Shown: piece after piece, positions 29,973 through 39,644 of the stretch
Layout of the letters: every line of letters begins with the position of its first letter
How positions within the stretch are numbered: position 1 is the first letter of the stretch
Source of the DNA: Vibrio spartinae
GTDB lineage: Bacteria; Pseudomonadota; Gammaproteobacteria; Enterobacterales; Vibrionaceae
Direction of reading: 5' to 3'
Assembly (NCBI RefSeq): GCF_024347135.1
Contig: NZ_AP024907.1
Span: 1,727,001 to 1,791,000, forward strand
Length of the DNA: 64,000 bases
Position numbers and translations under genes: made by a program
The notes under the pieces: model-generated
What the model was told of the DNA's origin: nothing
The model's input: only the letters and a program-made list of their open reading frames with translations
Database searches by the model: none

Positions 29973-32900
29973 ATGTTACCGAGACTTCACCATCAATCCG
30001 ATATCGATCCCGTCATATTCCAATTTCTACAAGACCTTAAATCTCATGAATTTTCCGGTGATATCGAAACGCACTATTCAAGCCGTCTTGCGGTTTCTAC
30101 AGACAATAGTGTCTATCAGCAGTTACCGCAAGCAGTCATTCATCCCAAGACAACAAAAGATGTCGCCCTGATTGGGAAAATGAGTGCTCAATCGGTTTAT
30201 AAAACCGTGACCTTTTCAGCGCGAGGTGGTGGAACAGGGACCAATGGACAATCATTGACGAAAGGAATCGTCGTCGATTTATCCCGTCATATGAACAACA
30301 TTCTGGAAATCAATCCGGAAGAAGGATGGGTTCGTGTGCAGGCTGGGGTGATCAAAGATCAACTCAATGATGCCGTCAGACCTTATGGTTATTTCTTTTC
30401 TCCTGATCTTTCCACCAGTAACCGAGCCACGCTCGGCGGTATGATCAATACCGATGCATCGGGGCAAGGGTCATTGAAATATGGCAAAACCTCGGACCAT
30501 GTGTTGTCGTTACAGGCAGTATTTGCTGATGGTTCAATACTGGAAACCGATCTGTCGGCTGGATTACCGCAGCAAGAGACTTATGCCGCTGAAGCGCTGA
30601 CGGTCACGGAATCTGTTTGTCGGGACAAACGGGCTCAGATTCTGGATAAATTCCCGCCCTTGAATCGATTCCTGACGGGGTATGATCTGAAAAATGCGCT
30701 CGATGAAAGCGATGATACCTTTAATTTTACCCGGATTTTGTGTGGTGCTGAAGGGTCGTTGGCATTTATTACTGAAGCCAAGCTGAATTTAACACCGATT
30801 CCAAAGACTCGGATGCTGGTCAATGTCAAATATAACAGTTTCGAGTCAGCGCTCAGAAATGCGCCATTCATGGTTGAAGCGCAAGCCTTATCTGTCGAAA
30901 CGGTCGATTCGATAGTGTTGAACCTGGCAAAACAGGACATTGTCTGGCACAGCGTCAACGATTTATTGTCTGATGTGCCCGGTAAAGAGATGCAGGGGAT
31001 CAATATCGTTGAATACGCAGGACAGGATCTGGCTGAAATCGAGTCTCAGGTTCAGGCGCTGACTGACAAATTGGATCAAATGCTGGTAAACGAAGAGGCT
31101 GGCATTATTGGTTATCAGGTATGTCAGGACTTAGCCAGTATCAATCGTATTTATAATATGAGAAAGAAGGCGGTGGGTTTACTCGGTGCAACGAAAGGGC
31201 GGGCCAAACCGATCGCATTTACTGAAGATACGTGTGTGCCACCAGACAATTTGGCTGATTTTATTGCGGAATTTCGTGCTTTGCTCGATTCGAAATCACT
31301 GGCTTACGGGATGTTTGGTCATGTAGATGCGGGGGTATTGCATGTTCGCCCTGCATTGGATATGTGTGATCCGCAACAAGAAGCGATGATGCATCGTATC
31401 TCGGATGAAGTCGTTAAACTGGTCGCCAAATACGGCGGTTTGATGTGGGGCGAACACGGAAAAGGTTATCGTTCTGAGTATGGTCCTGAATTCTTCGGTG
31501 AAGAACTCTTTCAGGAACTTCGGCGGGTTAAAGCTGCTTTTGACCCGCATAATCAAATGAATCCGGGGAAAATCTGTACACCGCTGGATAGTGACCATCA
31601 GCTGGTGAAAGTCTCGGATGTCAAACGGGGTTATTTTGACCGTCAAATCGACATTCAGGTTCGTGACAGTTTCAAACAGGCGATGGAATGTAACGGCAAC
31701 GGTCTTTGCTTTAATTACGAAACCAGCTCTCCAATGTGTCCTTCAATGAAAGTGACCGCAGATCGACGCCACTCTCCGAAAGGGCGGGCAGGATTGGTTC
31801 GTGAATGGCTGCGTCAGTTAACAGAGCAGGGTGTTGATATTCTTGATCTGGAAAAGCAAACCTTGAATTCGACGCTCTCGGTGAAAACGCTGATTGATCG
31901 GATTCGTCATGCTTGGCATCAAGAGCGGGATGGTGATTTTTCTCATGAAGTCTATGAAGCGATGAATGGATGTCTGGCCTGTAAAGCCTGCGCCAGTCAA
32001 TGTCCGATTAAAGTGGATGTGCCGAGTTTTCGGGCGCGTTTCCTGAATCTTTACCATACCCGTTATCCGCGCCCGCTCAAAGATTATCTGGTTGCCAATA
32101 TTGAAACCATGCTGCCGCTGATGGCCAAGGTCCCGACCGTAGTGAATGGTGTTCTGTCCCAAAACTGGATGCAACGCCTCACACGTTCGACGGTGGGCTA
32201 CATTGACGCGCCTTTGCTGACGGTGCCGACACTTGCTAAACGGGTCGGTCATAAAGCATTGGTACCTTATCATTCTGAAGGACTGGCACAGATTCCTGAG
32301 TCACTGCGTCAGGACTATATCATTATCGTTCAAGACCCATTTACCAGCTATTATGATGCTGATGTGGTCGATGACTTTATTGAGTTGGTGATCCGGTTAG
32401 GTAAACATCCGGTATTGTTGCCATTCAAGCCGAATGGTAAAGCACAACATGTGAAGGGATTCCTCAAACAGTTTACGGCAACGGCCAATTCAACGGCTGC
32501 GTTTCTCCGCGAGGTCGCTGAACTGGGGATTCCGATGGTTGGTGTCGATCCTGCCACGGTGTTGTGTTATCGCGATGAGTATCAGGAAATTTTGGGTGAG
32601 CAACGAGGTACATTTCAGGTCTTGAGCGTTCATGAATGGATGGCGCCACGTTTATCTGAATTCCACATCGAGTCGTCTCAGCCTTCGGTTTCTTCCCCTT
32701 GGTATCTGTTTTCGCACTGTACCGAAAAAACGAAGCTACCGAATAGTGAGAAAGAGTGGATGACGATTTTTAGTCATTTTGGTGCCAAACTTGAGCCGGT
32801 TGCTGTTGGCTGCTGTGGGATGGCTGGCACTTTCGGTCATGAAGCAGACAAATTCGAGATGTCAAAAGACATCTATGGTTTAAGTTGGAAACCGAATCTT

Positions 32901-33020
32901 GAGCAGCTGCCGGCGGAGCGCTGTCTGGTTACTGGTTATTCATGCCGGAGTCAGGTGAAGCGGTTTGAGCAGATCAAACCCAAACACCCGTTACAGGCGC
33001 TACTCGCGCATCTTCAGTAA
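29973..33020 (+). CDS. ydiJ: FAD/4Fe-4S D-2-hydroxyglutarate dehydrogenase (YdiJ type)
   Basis: 1015 residues, the typical YdiJ length. The N-terminal PCMH-type FAD domain (VTFSARGGGTGTNGQSL, VRVQAGVIKDQLN, LGGMINTDASGQGS) is followed by an FAD-oxidase C-terminal domain (FGHVDAGVLHVRP, WGEHGKGYRSEY). A ferredoxin-like cluster site, CLACKACASQCP, is at about residue 666, and the C-terminus has a CCG domain (GCCGMAGTFGHE) near 946. It oxidises D-2-hydroxyglutarate, a side product of serine synthesis, passing electrons to the respiratory chain. Confidence 0.93.
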   Translation: MLPRLHHQSDIDPVIFQFLQDLKSHEFSGDIETHYSSRLAVSTDNSVYQQLPQAVIHPKTTKDVALIGKMSAQSVYKTVTFSARGGGTGTNGQSLTKGIVVDLSRHMNNILEINPEEGWVRVQAGVIKDQLNDAVRPYGYFFSPDLSTSNRATLGGMINTDASGQGSLKYGKTSDHVLSLQAVFADGSILETDLSAGLPQQETYAAEALTVTESVCRDKRAQILDKFPPLNRFLTGYDLKNALDESDDTFNFTRILCGAEGSLAFITEAKLNLTPIPKTRMLVNVKYNSFESALRNAPFMVEAQALSVETVDSIVLNLAKQDIVWHSVNDLLSDVPGKEMQGINIVEYAGQDLAEIESQVQALTDKLDQMLVNEEAGIIGYQVCQDLASINRIYNMRKKAVGLLGATKGRAKPIAFTEDTCVPPDNLADFIAEFRALLDSKSLAYGMFGHVDAGVLHVRPALDMCDPQQEAMMHRISDEVVKLVAKYGGLMWGEHGKGYRSEYGPEFFGEELFQELRRVKAAFDPHNQMNPGKICTPLDSDHQLVKVSDVKRGYFDRQIDIQVRDSFKQAMECNGNGLCFNYETSSPMCPSMKVTADRRHSPKGRAGLVREWLRQLTEQGVDILDLEKQTLNSTLSVKTLIDRIRHAWHQERDGDFSHEVYEAMNGCLACKACASQCPIKVDVPSFRARFLNLYHTRYPRPLKDYLVANIETMLPLMAKVPTVVNGVLSQNWMQRLTRSTVGYIDAPLLTVPTLAKRVGHKALVPYHSEGLAQIPESLRQDYIIIVQDPFTSYYDADVVDDFIELVIRLGKHPVLLPFKPNGKAQHVKGFLKQFTATANSTAAFLREVAELGIPMVGVDPATVLCYRDEYQEILGEQRGTFQVLSVHEWMAPRLSEFHIESSQPSVSSPWYLFSHCTEKTKLPNSEKEWMTIFSHFGAKLEPVAVGCCGMAGTFGHEADKFEMSKDIYGLSWKPNLEQLPAERCLVTGYSCRSQVKRFEQIKPKHPLQALLAHLQ

Positions 33021-33114
33021 CAAGCCGTCTTTCACTCTGTCTCAGAGAATAGGTTAACTCTTGCTCTCTGAGATGGTGTTGAAAGTGATGTGAAGGACAG
33101 TGTCGAGGTGAACT

Positions 33115-33579
33115 GTGAACTATCGTTTAGCATTGAAAGTGCCGCCCGTGATCGTATTTGTGATCGCGCTGATATTGATTCATCTGGGCAACTGGTGGTT
33201 GCCGGGCACCTCGGTTGAATTACCGTTTCGATGGGGGGTGGTTAGCGGGTGCTTCGTCTTGTCTGGCTGGCTGGGGTTATCCGCTTTATTTACTTTTTAC
33301 CGAGCTAAAACAACGGTCAATCCGGTGAATCCAGAGTTAGCTGCAACGGTGGTTACTCACGGTGTCTTTCGATTTTCCCGTAACCCGATGTATCTGGGAC
33401 TGGTACTCATTTTGATCGCAGATGTGTATTGGTTGGGAAGCTTCACCGGGCTGATTTGTATCATCGGATTCGTGATGTATATGACGTATTTTCAGATTAT
33501 GCCTGAAGAGCGGATATTAGAGGCCCGGTTTGGGGAATCCTATCAGGCGTATCAGCGACGTGCTCGACGCTGGCTGTGA
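33115..33579 (+). CDS. isoprenylcysteine carboxyl methyltransferase family membrane protein
   Basis: 154 residues from a GTG at 33115. Four membrane segments are predicted; the C-terminal half carries the ICMT/PEMT signature VVTHGVFRFSRNPMYLGLVLIL and EERILEARFGESYQAYQRRARRW. Bacterial members methylate small molecules or lipids with SAM, but no substrate is known for this type. It lies 94 nt after ydiJ on the same strand and is followed by a terminator. Confidence 0.85.
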   Translation: MNYRLALKVPPVIVFVIALILIHLGNWWLPGTSVELPFRWGVVSGCFVLSGWLGLSALFTFYRAKTTVNPVNPELAATVVTHGVFRFSRNPMYLGLVLILIADVYWLGSFTGLICIIGFVMYMTYFQIMPEERILEARFGESYQAYQRRARRWL

Positions 33580-33630
33580 TGTATGTCGTGACGATAATAT
33601 TGGTTTGAACAAGACCGTCAGAAAAGCAAA

Positions 33631-33653
33631 AACCGCTGTAATACACAGCGGTT
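33631..33653. terminator. bidirectional terminator
   Basis: AACCGCTGT / ACAGCGGTT with a 5-nt loop between converging genes. The A-rich left flank gives a T-run on the minus strand; TTCTTTAT follows on the plus strand. Confidence 0.75.
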
Positions 33654-33696
33654 CTTTATATCTTCATTAGGGCTGGCGTATCGACGGGTTGAGTCT

Positions 33697-34425
33697 TTAG
33701 GCGGCTTGGCCTGCCATCTGCGCTTGAAATGCATCTTTGAGTTCATGAAACCGAGCAACCAGATTGTCAATCGCGTTGTCATCGTATGGACGTAATCCGC
33801 TGACGACGAGGCGTTTGGTTCCTTGTCCGACGATTTGACCTTGATTGATAAAATTAAAATACAGTGTCACGAGACCACGCTTTCCGTCGACATCAAATGT
33901 GGTATGACGGAGTTCGACTGTCGGATGCGTCAGGTCAAGGTGAGTAAACTCGGCTTCCATACTTTCATACATGACCAATGGGCGCTCACAGTTAATCATC
34001 ACATTTTTATTTTTCATCAGAGGGACAAGAAGATGGGGAAAGTTCATCCCGGAAAAGCGGGCATAACTGGTCACGAAATGTTCGATGAATGCATCGTCGT
34101 GGCTCACTTCACCGTCGCGGTTCATATGCAAGTATTCCTTGCCGTTCTCGTCAACGACAGCGCTCTCTTTGCCTTCCTTATTTTCAATATGCAACGGTGT
34201 TTGGTCACCCACCATACCAGAAAATTTAAATTTCATGGTCTGGCTAATCCCTGCTTTTTTCAACAGCACAGCAAAAAGTAAGTCACCGGGCACACAAAAA
34301 CGTTTGTTATCCTCGTTGTGGATAGGGTTGAAATCACCGGCAACTTTTTTAGCAAAATGACTTGCTTGCTGGCGCGTAAACTGAAACTGATGGTTATTGC
34401 TTGAGAAATAAGGATTTAGGAACAT
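33697..34425 (-). CDS. DUF3581 family protein with hotdog-like N-terminus
   Basis: 242 residues. The segment FAKKVAGDFNPIHNEDNKRFCVPGDLLFAVLL (about residues 24-55) follows the pattern of MaoC-type hotdog hydratases (F-x(5)-GD-x-NPIH-x-D ... V-x-G-x-L). The Asp and His of that motif, which form the active site in hydratases, are present. The C-terminal half, with TLYFNFINQGQIVGQGTKRLVVSG, resembles a second hotdog strand set. Function unknown; cytoplasmic. It is a stand-alone gene between two terminators. Confidence 0.8.
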   Translation of the reverse strand: MFLNPYFSSNNHQFQFTRQQASHFAKKVAGDFNPIHNEDNKRFCVPGDLLFAVLLKKAGISQTMKFKFSGMVGDQTPLHIENKEGKESAVVDENGKEYLHMNRDGEVSHDDAFIEHFVTSYARFSGMNFPHLLVPLMKNKNVMINCERPLVMYESMEAEFTHLDLTHPTVELRHTTFDVDGKRGLVTLYFNFINQGQIVGQGTKRLVVSGLRPYDDNAIDNLVARFHELKDAFQAQMAGQAA

Positions 34426-34718
34426 ATTTAATAGTAAGCAGCCAAAACTGACAGGAATTATATACGATTTTTAGCGAAAAAATGGTCTATCCAGATAAAA
34501 AATAAATGTAGACCACATGAATATATCCATGAGCAGTGTAGTTTGTCAGGCCATAGGTGTCAATATTTTGTCAATTTTGTTGATTTAATTATCGATTTTC
34601 AAATCATGCATGATTGAAATAAGTTTTCTGATAAAACATCAATTGCATAAAGTCTCGTGTCAAGAAAATAGAAACGTTTCAGGGGAGCACCATAAAAATG
34701 GTATGATTGACGCAAATA
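34426..34718. other. 293-bp intergenic region
   Basis: AT-rich stretch holding the DUF3581 promoter. No ORF, RNA gene or clear operator found. Confidence 0.4.
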
Positions 34719-34749
34719 AACCACGGCTTCCGTATCGGAAACCGTGGTT
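34719..34749 (-). terminator. terminator after yciU
   Basis: AACCACGG..TTCCG / CGGAA..CCGTGGTT with one internal mismatch and a TAT loop. On the minus strand it is followed by TTTATTTG. Confidence 0.7.
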
Positions 34750-34772
34750 ATGTTTTGTGTAGCGGTCGTCGC

Positions 34773-35093
34773 TTAGTCTCTTTTCCAGAATATATGACAA
34801 AACTTATGTTCCGGATCCCGACTAATCAACATGCGGGCGAAAACATCATCTAAAGTGTCATTTTCTTCGTTGACGAGGCCAATATTAACTTCAGCGTAGG
34901 TTTCTTTATCAACCTCGAAACCAACTTGATTGCTCCAATCATCTTTGACATCAACCAATTCGGCAGCACCGCGATCATCAAATTGTGCCGTGAACAGGAT
35001 GATATCGGCTGGTTCGAGATTATCCGGTGCCATCTCAAGAAAGATATCATAGGCTGTATCGATGGCATCATCGTAAGACATGAGTTCATTCAT
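34773..35093 (-). CDS. yciU: dsDNA-mimic protein YciU (HI1450 family)
   Basis: 106 residues and strongly acidic, as expected of this family (structure known for HI1450). Motifs are ELMSYDDAIDTAYDIFLEMAPDNLEPADIILF, DVKDDWSNQVGFEVD and EHKFCHIFWKRD. Its surface charges are thought to mimic DNA and to bind HU-type proteins, but the role in cells is not firmly known. It starts 5 nt after the efpL stop, so it is probably coupled to efpL. Confidence 0.92.
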   Translation of the reverse strand: MNELMSYDDAIDTAYDIFLEMAPDNLEPADIILFTAQFDDRGAAELVDVKDDWSNQVGFEVDKETYAEVNIGLVNEENDTLDDVFARMLISRDPEHKFCHIFWKRD

Positions 35094-35098
35094 TTGCG

Positions 35099-35665
35099 TT
35101 ATGCTCGGTTCATGAATTTACGTTCTGTCGTGTTGATAACAACACGATCGCCCGTGGCGATATATTCCGGCACCTGAACGACTAAGTCAGTTGCGAAACG
35201 GGCTGGTTTGGTTCTTGCCGAGGCTGAAGCGCCTTTGATCGAAGGGGCGGTCTCTTCAATCACCAATTCAACGGATGCCGGCAGATCTAAGGCAACGACC
35301 TGTTGATTGACGAGCACAACATACAGCCCTTGCGTCTCTTCGTTGATGAAGAGTAACTCATCAGCAATATCATCGTGTTTGAATGTGTATTGGGTAAAAT
35401 CTTCGGTATCCATGAAGATATATTCATCACCATCAATATACGAGAAACTGATTGGGCGTTTGGTCATATCAACCGTTTCAAGGACATCATCGGATTTAAA
35501 GCGTTCATCGACCCGAGTACCCGTGGTTAAATCGGTGCAGCGGAACTTATAGATTTTTGCACCGCCTCGACCACCGGGGGTTGTAATTTCAATATCTTTC
35601 ACCAACAGCATTTTGCCATTGGTATCGATGACAAAGCCTTTTTTAATTTCACTTGCCTTCGGCAT
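35099..35665 (-). CDS. efpL: elongation factor P-like protein EfpL (YeiP)
   Basis: 188 residues. Three beta-barrel domains as in EF-P. The loop tip reads TPGGRGGAKIY with Arg33 in place of the modified Lys34 of EF-P, typical of the EfpL/YeiP branch. It relieves ribosome pausing at polyproline and related motifs. The ribosome site is AAGGAAA. It lies 9 nt after a 71-aa gene and just before yciU, so the three form an apparent operon. Confidence 0.95.
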   Translation of the reverse strand: MPKASEIKKGFVIDTNGKMLLVKDIEITTPGGRGGAKIYKFRCTDLTTGTRVDERFKSDDVLETVDMTKRPISFSYIDGDEYIFMDTEDFTQYTFKHDDIADELLFINEETQGLYVVLVNQQVVALDLPASVELVIEETAPSIKGASASARTKPARFATDLVVQVPEYIATGDRVVINTTERKFMNRA

Positions 35666-35674
35666 TGCTTTTCC

Positions 35675-35890
35675 TTACATGGATTGATTTGAGAAAAACC
35701 GATTATATACTGACTCAAGTACGTTGATCATCTCTTGTTCTCTTCTTTTGGGATAAACGTGTCTCTGCGAGACATTCAGACATGCGTTAAGCCATTCGGG
35801 TGATTGATTGGGTTGAAGATAAAGGGACATCAAAAAATCGCGGGCACTCTCTTTGATAATATCTTTTACAACAATATCCTTTAGCGTCAT
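35675..35890 (-). CDS. small conserved protein upstream of efpL
   Basis: 71 residues, charged and mostly helical (MTLKDIVVKDIIKESARDFLMSLYLQPNQS... KRREQEMINVLESVYNRFFSN). There is no membrane segment, signal or cysteine pattern. It ends 9 nt before efpL, so it is probably co-transcribed with efpL and yciU. It shares a 66-bp divergent promoter region with the nucleotidyltransferase-like gene. I do not recognise the family. Confidence 0.6.
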   Translation of the reverse strand: MTLKDIVVKDIIKESARDFLMSLYLQPNQSPEWLNACLNVSQRHVYPKRREQEMINVLESVYNRFFSNQSM

Positions 35891-35956
35891 GATTCGTGTA
35901 TGATAGCAAAGCTTTTTAGCTGTATTTTTGAGTTTTTATGATGACATATTCCGGTT

Positions 35957-36727
35957 ATGCAATTACCAGTGATTAATCCGAACATTCCTTTTCAGTCGCA
36001 GTATCAGCCCGTTGTCAGTTCCCTTATTGCTTACTTAAAGGCTGGTCTGAAAGATAATTTGCACAGTGTCTATGTTTACGGCAGTGTCGCTCGAAAAACC
36101 GCTTGCCCGGGGCGTTCAAATATTGATGTCATCGTTGTGACGCATCGACATTTTGAGATGCAAAAAACGACGATTTTCAATACATTGCGCTGGCGTTTTC
36201 AAAAGGACTATCCGTTTGTCACTGATGTGTCGCTTGAAACCGCGCTGGTTGAAGAGGTGGCCTCACTCGATAGCCTTTTTTCATGGGGATTCTTGCTACG
36301 CCATTGTTCCGTCTGCGTCTATGGACCGGATTTAGCTGAGTGTTTTGGTCATTATGAACCGAGCTGGGAAATTGCCAAATTCTGGAATATGGACGTAGCG
36401 GATTGGGTGAGTTATTACCGAGATAAAATCGCGAAATCAAATGCCCCGGACGAACAGGTGAAAGCACAGCAGAGTATTGCTAAGAAATTACTTCGCGCAA
36501 GCTATTCTTTAGTGATGTATCGCGATAAACAGTGGATTGATGATCCCGTTGTTTGCGGAGAGCAGTTTCTTCATTACCATCCTGAGCGGCAAACCGATAT
36601 TGAACGATTGGGGATACTACTGAAGACACAGCGCATTATTCCGAAACGTTCAGTCATCGGCCTGTTGGACGACTACGGACAATGGCTGGTCAAACAGTAT
36701 CAGAAAACCGAATTCCGCATTGGTTGA
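35957..36727 (+). CDS. nucleotidyltransferase-fold protein with altered active site
   Basis: 256 residues. The N-terminal domain fits the minimal nucleotidyltransferase pattern: helix, then VYVYGSVARKTACPGRSNIDVIVV. In active enzymes the G-S is followed 9-13 residues later by D-h-D; here the first acid is Asn (SNID), the second Asp is present, and a third Asp could be in FVTDVSLE. The C-terminal helical part (KAQQSIAKKLLRASYSLVMYRDKQW) resembles substrate-binding bundles of aminoglycoside nucleotidyltransferase relatives. Substrate unknown; it may have reduced or different activity. Confidence 0.75.
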   Translation: MQLPVINPNIPFQSQYQPVVSSLIAYLKAGLKDNLHSVYVYGSVARKTACPGRSNIDVIVVTHRHFEMQKTTIFNTLRWRFQKDYPFVTDVSLETALVEEVASLDSLFSWGFLLRHCSVCVYGPDLAECFGHYEPSWEIAKFWNMDVADWVSYYRDKIAKSNAPDEQVKAQQSIAKKLLRASYSLVMYRDKQWIDDPVVCGEQFLHYHPERQTDIERLGILLKTQRIIPKRSVIGLLDDYGQWLVKQYQKTEFRIG

Positions 36728-36785
36728 TATGCCGCATTGGTGGATGAGTTGGCAAGGTTCAATGGCTTGTTAAACAAATGCCTGT

Positions 36786-39197
36786 TTAGAACAGCCCTAA
36801 CTGAGGCCGGGTCAAGTCATCAAACCGATAGCCGATAAACGGCAGAATTGCATCAGCTACGGGCCGGAGTTGCTTATCGATATAGTGCTGGTAATCTAGT
36901 TGACTGGACTGATAGGCGACAGGCTGCGGACCGCTTAAGGTGATGACGTACTCGATCACGCCTTTGTTTTGGTATTGTAGCGGTTTTCCTCGTTGTTGAT
37001 TGATCTCGTCTGCCATTCGGGCCGCTCGCACTTGCGGTGGGATATTTTTCTGATATTCATGGAGTTTGCGACGGAGTCGTTTACGATAGGTCAGTTCTTG
37101 ATCGTATTGGCCGGCAAGGGTTTCAGCAACGAGTTCGCGAATGTAGTCACAGGGGTTTTCACCGTGAAAAACCTGCAGATATAGTTGTTGTTGAAAGCGT
37201 TTGGCGAGTTCAGTCCAGTCGGTTCTGGCACTCTCTAGCCCTTTAAAAATCAGTTGTTCTCCGTCATCTGTCTGAATTAATCCCGCATAACGTTTTTTGG
37301 AGCCGGTATCGGCACCGCGGATCGTTGGCATCAAAAATTTGATGTAATGGGTCTCATATTCGATTTCAAGAAAGCTATTCAGACGGTAGTTTTCCCATAA
37401 ATGGGTTTTCCACCACTGATTCACAGAAGCAACGAGTTGTTGACCGATGTGGTCGGCATCATGCTGGGTATATGCTTTGCCTAACGATACAAATGTAGAG
37501 TCAGTATCACCATAAATCACCTGATGGCCTTGCGCTTCAATCAGCACTTTGGTCTGCTTCATAATTTCATGGCCGCGCATGGTAATGCTGGATGCGAGCC
37601 GAGTATCGAAAAACCGACACCCCGCAGAGCCCAGAACACCGTAAAATGAGTTCATAATGATCTTAATGGCTTGAGAGAAGGCTTTTTCTTGGTTCTTTTT
37701 TGCTTCATCTCTGGCCGCCCAAAGTGTTTCGATCATTTGTGGCAGAAAATGTCGGGTACGGTGAAATTGCCCGCCACGAAATCCGGGGACTGCCTGATGC
37801 GCTTCAGAACCGATGTCGAGTTTTAGTCCCTCAATTAGCCCCAATGGATCAATCAAGAAAGAGCGAATGATAGAAGGGTAGAGGCTTTTAAAATCGAGCA
37901 CGAGTACCGAGTCATAGAGATTGGGAATTGAGTCCATGACATAACCGCCCGGACTGGCTTGCCAATGGTCAGTACTCAGGTTGGGGGCGACATAACCAGC
38001 CCGATGAAGCTGCGGCAGATAAAGGTTAGTAAAGGAGGCCACTGAACCACCGATTCGATCCAGCTCAATACCGGTGAGACGAGCGCGCTGAATGACAAAG
38101 TCGAGGAGATGGGTCTTGGCAAAAATGCGATTTACTAACTGACAGTCTTTGAGATTGTAAACCGCCAGACGAACTTTATCATGGCGAAACATGGTGTTGA
38201 TTTCTTCCATCCGATCATCCACTTGATGAATGGCTTTTCCCTCGTTGAGTAAGGTGCGCGATACGGATTCCAGTGACCAAGACGGGAATTGATAGGTTGC
38301 CGTTTTTAACGTATCGATACCATCGAGAACAACGCGCCCGGGAATGGTGACAAACCCTTGTTGAGATTGATTCGATGTTCTGAAATAACTACTTTGGTGC
38401 TTCCGCCCCAGCATCAGCTTCAGGTGATGTTTTTCTGCCCGGCGATGCAATAGACGGAAATCGAAATCAATGACGTTCCAGCCAATGATGATGTCTGGGT
38501 CATAGCGTTGAAACCAATGCACCATTGCCAACAAAAGTGCACGTTCATTTTCAACCCATTGGATCATCGGGATGTCACCGGATTGATCGGCGGGAGAGCA
38601 ACGCTCCGCTGACGAAACCTCAACTGTTTGTTGATCGTCAATCATGATCACCCGGGAGTCCATTTCACTATCAAATCCAATCGAGTACAAATGTCCTTTT
38701 TCCGAACATTCGAGATCCAGAGAAACAACGTTGAGTGTGGGTAAAAAGTCGCTGCGACGACACTTGGCATCCTGAACGGTTGTGATATGACCCTGTTGAG
38801 TCATTTGACCTGTGAATTCAAAACTCCCCCGAATAAAGCGTTCCATCAAATAGCGTTCAGCCAGTTTGATATCACTTTCAAGCACTTCAATCGTTTCCTG
38901 ACGGCAGAGATCATGGATACGGGCTGCTTCTTGGAGTGTGGCGGTATAACAAGCAGTTAACGGCTCATGCTCAAAACTTTTGAGTGGCAGCGAGTTTAGT
39001 TCGGCGGTGATACCCATCTGAGTTAACTTCTGGGCCATGTATTTTGATTTTGTGGTAGGGATAAAACAGACGGGCTTCTCGTGATGGATTAAAATCTGGG
39101 TTGGCCCTTCAGGCGTTGCTGCCCAAAGTTCTATTTGTGTTGTGCCGTTTATATCCCGGGCATGGCGGGTTAAAAGGAAACCTTTCCGGAGCGTCAA
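36786..39197 (-). CDS. polB: DNA polymerase II
   Basis: 803 residues, family B polymerase (E. coli Pol II has 783). The exonuclease motifs are VVSLDLECSEKG, IIGWNVIDFDFRLLHRRAE and YNLKDCQLV; the polymerase motifs are LDFKSLYPSIIRSFLIDP (motif A), KIIMNSFYGVLGS (motif B) and IYGDTDSTFVSL (motif C). It serves in replication restart and translesion bypass. Unlike sulA in this window, I find no LexA box upstream. Confidence 0.96.
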   Translation of the reverse strand: MTLRKGFLLTRHARDINGTTQIELWAATPEGPTQILIHHEKPVCFIPTTKSKYMAQKLTQMGITAELNSLPLKSFEHEPLTACYTATLQEAARIHDLCRQETIEVLESDIKLAERYLMERFIRGSFEFTGQMTQQGHITTVQDAKCRRSDFLPTLNVVSLDLECSEKGHLYSIGFDSEMDSRVIMIDDQQTVEVSSAERCSPADQSGDIPMIQWVENERALLLAMVHWFQRYDPDIIIGWNVIDFDFRLLHRRAEKHHLKLMLGRKHQSSYFRTSNQSQQGFVTIPGRVVLDGIDTLKTATYQFPSWSLESVSRTLLNEGKAIHQVDDRMEEINTMFRHDKVRLAVYNLKDCQLVNRIFAKTHLLDFVIQRARLTGIELDRIGGSVASFTNLYLPQLHRAGYVAPNLSTDHWQASPGGYVMDSIPNLYDSVLVLDFKSLYPSIIRSFLIDPLGLIEGLKLDIGSEAHQAVPGFRGGQFHRTRHFLPQMIETLWAARDEAKKNQEKAFSQAIKIIMNSFYGVLGSAGCRFFDTRLASSITMRGHEIMKQTKVLIEAQGHQVIYGDTDSTFVSLGKAYTQHDADHIGQQLVASVNQWWKTHLWENYRLNSFLEIEYETHYIKFLMPTIRGADTGSKKRYAGLIQTDDGEQLIFKGLESARTDWTELAKRFQQQLYLQVFHGENPCDYIRELVAETLAGQYDQELTYRKRLRRKLHEYQKNIPPQVRAARMADEINQQRGKPLQYQNKGVIEYVITLSGPQPVAYQSSQLDYQHYIDKQLRPVADAILPFIGYRFDDLTRPQLGLF

Positions 39198-39347
39198 GCT
39201 TGGCTACTCATTTTGTTATTTATAGTCACAATAATTTCATCAATTAATCCAATCCAGATCAATCTTCATTATAGTTTTATCGGTAAAAATTAGTGCATAT
39301 TCTACACTATATAAGGATGTCTGATATTAGCATGTCTGGAGGATCGT

Positions 39348-39644
39348 ATGATCACTATACACAGAGATTACTTATTAGTTCATCGCGGAAACAGAGATCA
39401 TGCACATGTGAAGGTTAATCCTGTTGGTCATATCGACATTGAGTTGAACTCATGTCAAGCGTGTTATCATTCCGCATTTGACGATGTCCATTTTGAGAAG
39501 ACGGGTCAAAAGACCAAACTGACTGGGAATCATCATTCATCTTCACCTTGGCAGGTGATGTTGTCTGATAATGATGCTAAAGAGCTTAATCATTTGATTG
39601 AAGAAGCCAATGAAGTTTATGAAGCATTGATGCGAGATCTGTAG
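39348..39644 (+). CDS. 98-aa protein of unknown function
   Basis: 98 residues with a good ribosome site (GGAGG) before the ATG. His-rich N-terminal half (MITIHRDYLLVHRGNRDHAHVKVNP) and a C-terminal helix (DAKELNHLIEEANEVYEALMRDL) that looks amphipathic. No signal or membrane segment. It lies between polB (divergent) and uvrY. I do not recognise a domain. Confidence 0.6.
   Translation: MITIHRDYLLVHRGNRDHAHVKVNPVGHIDIELNSCQACYHSAFDDVHFEKTGQKTKLTGNHHSSSPWQVMLSDNDAKELNHLIEEANEVYEALMRDL

Noticed and set aside
39198..39347. Possible LexA site before polB
   Set aside because: No CTGT-N8-ACAG match was found in the upstream region.
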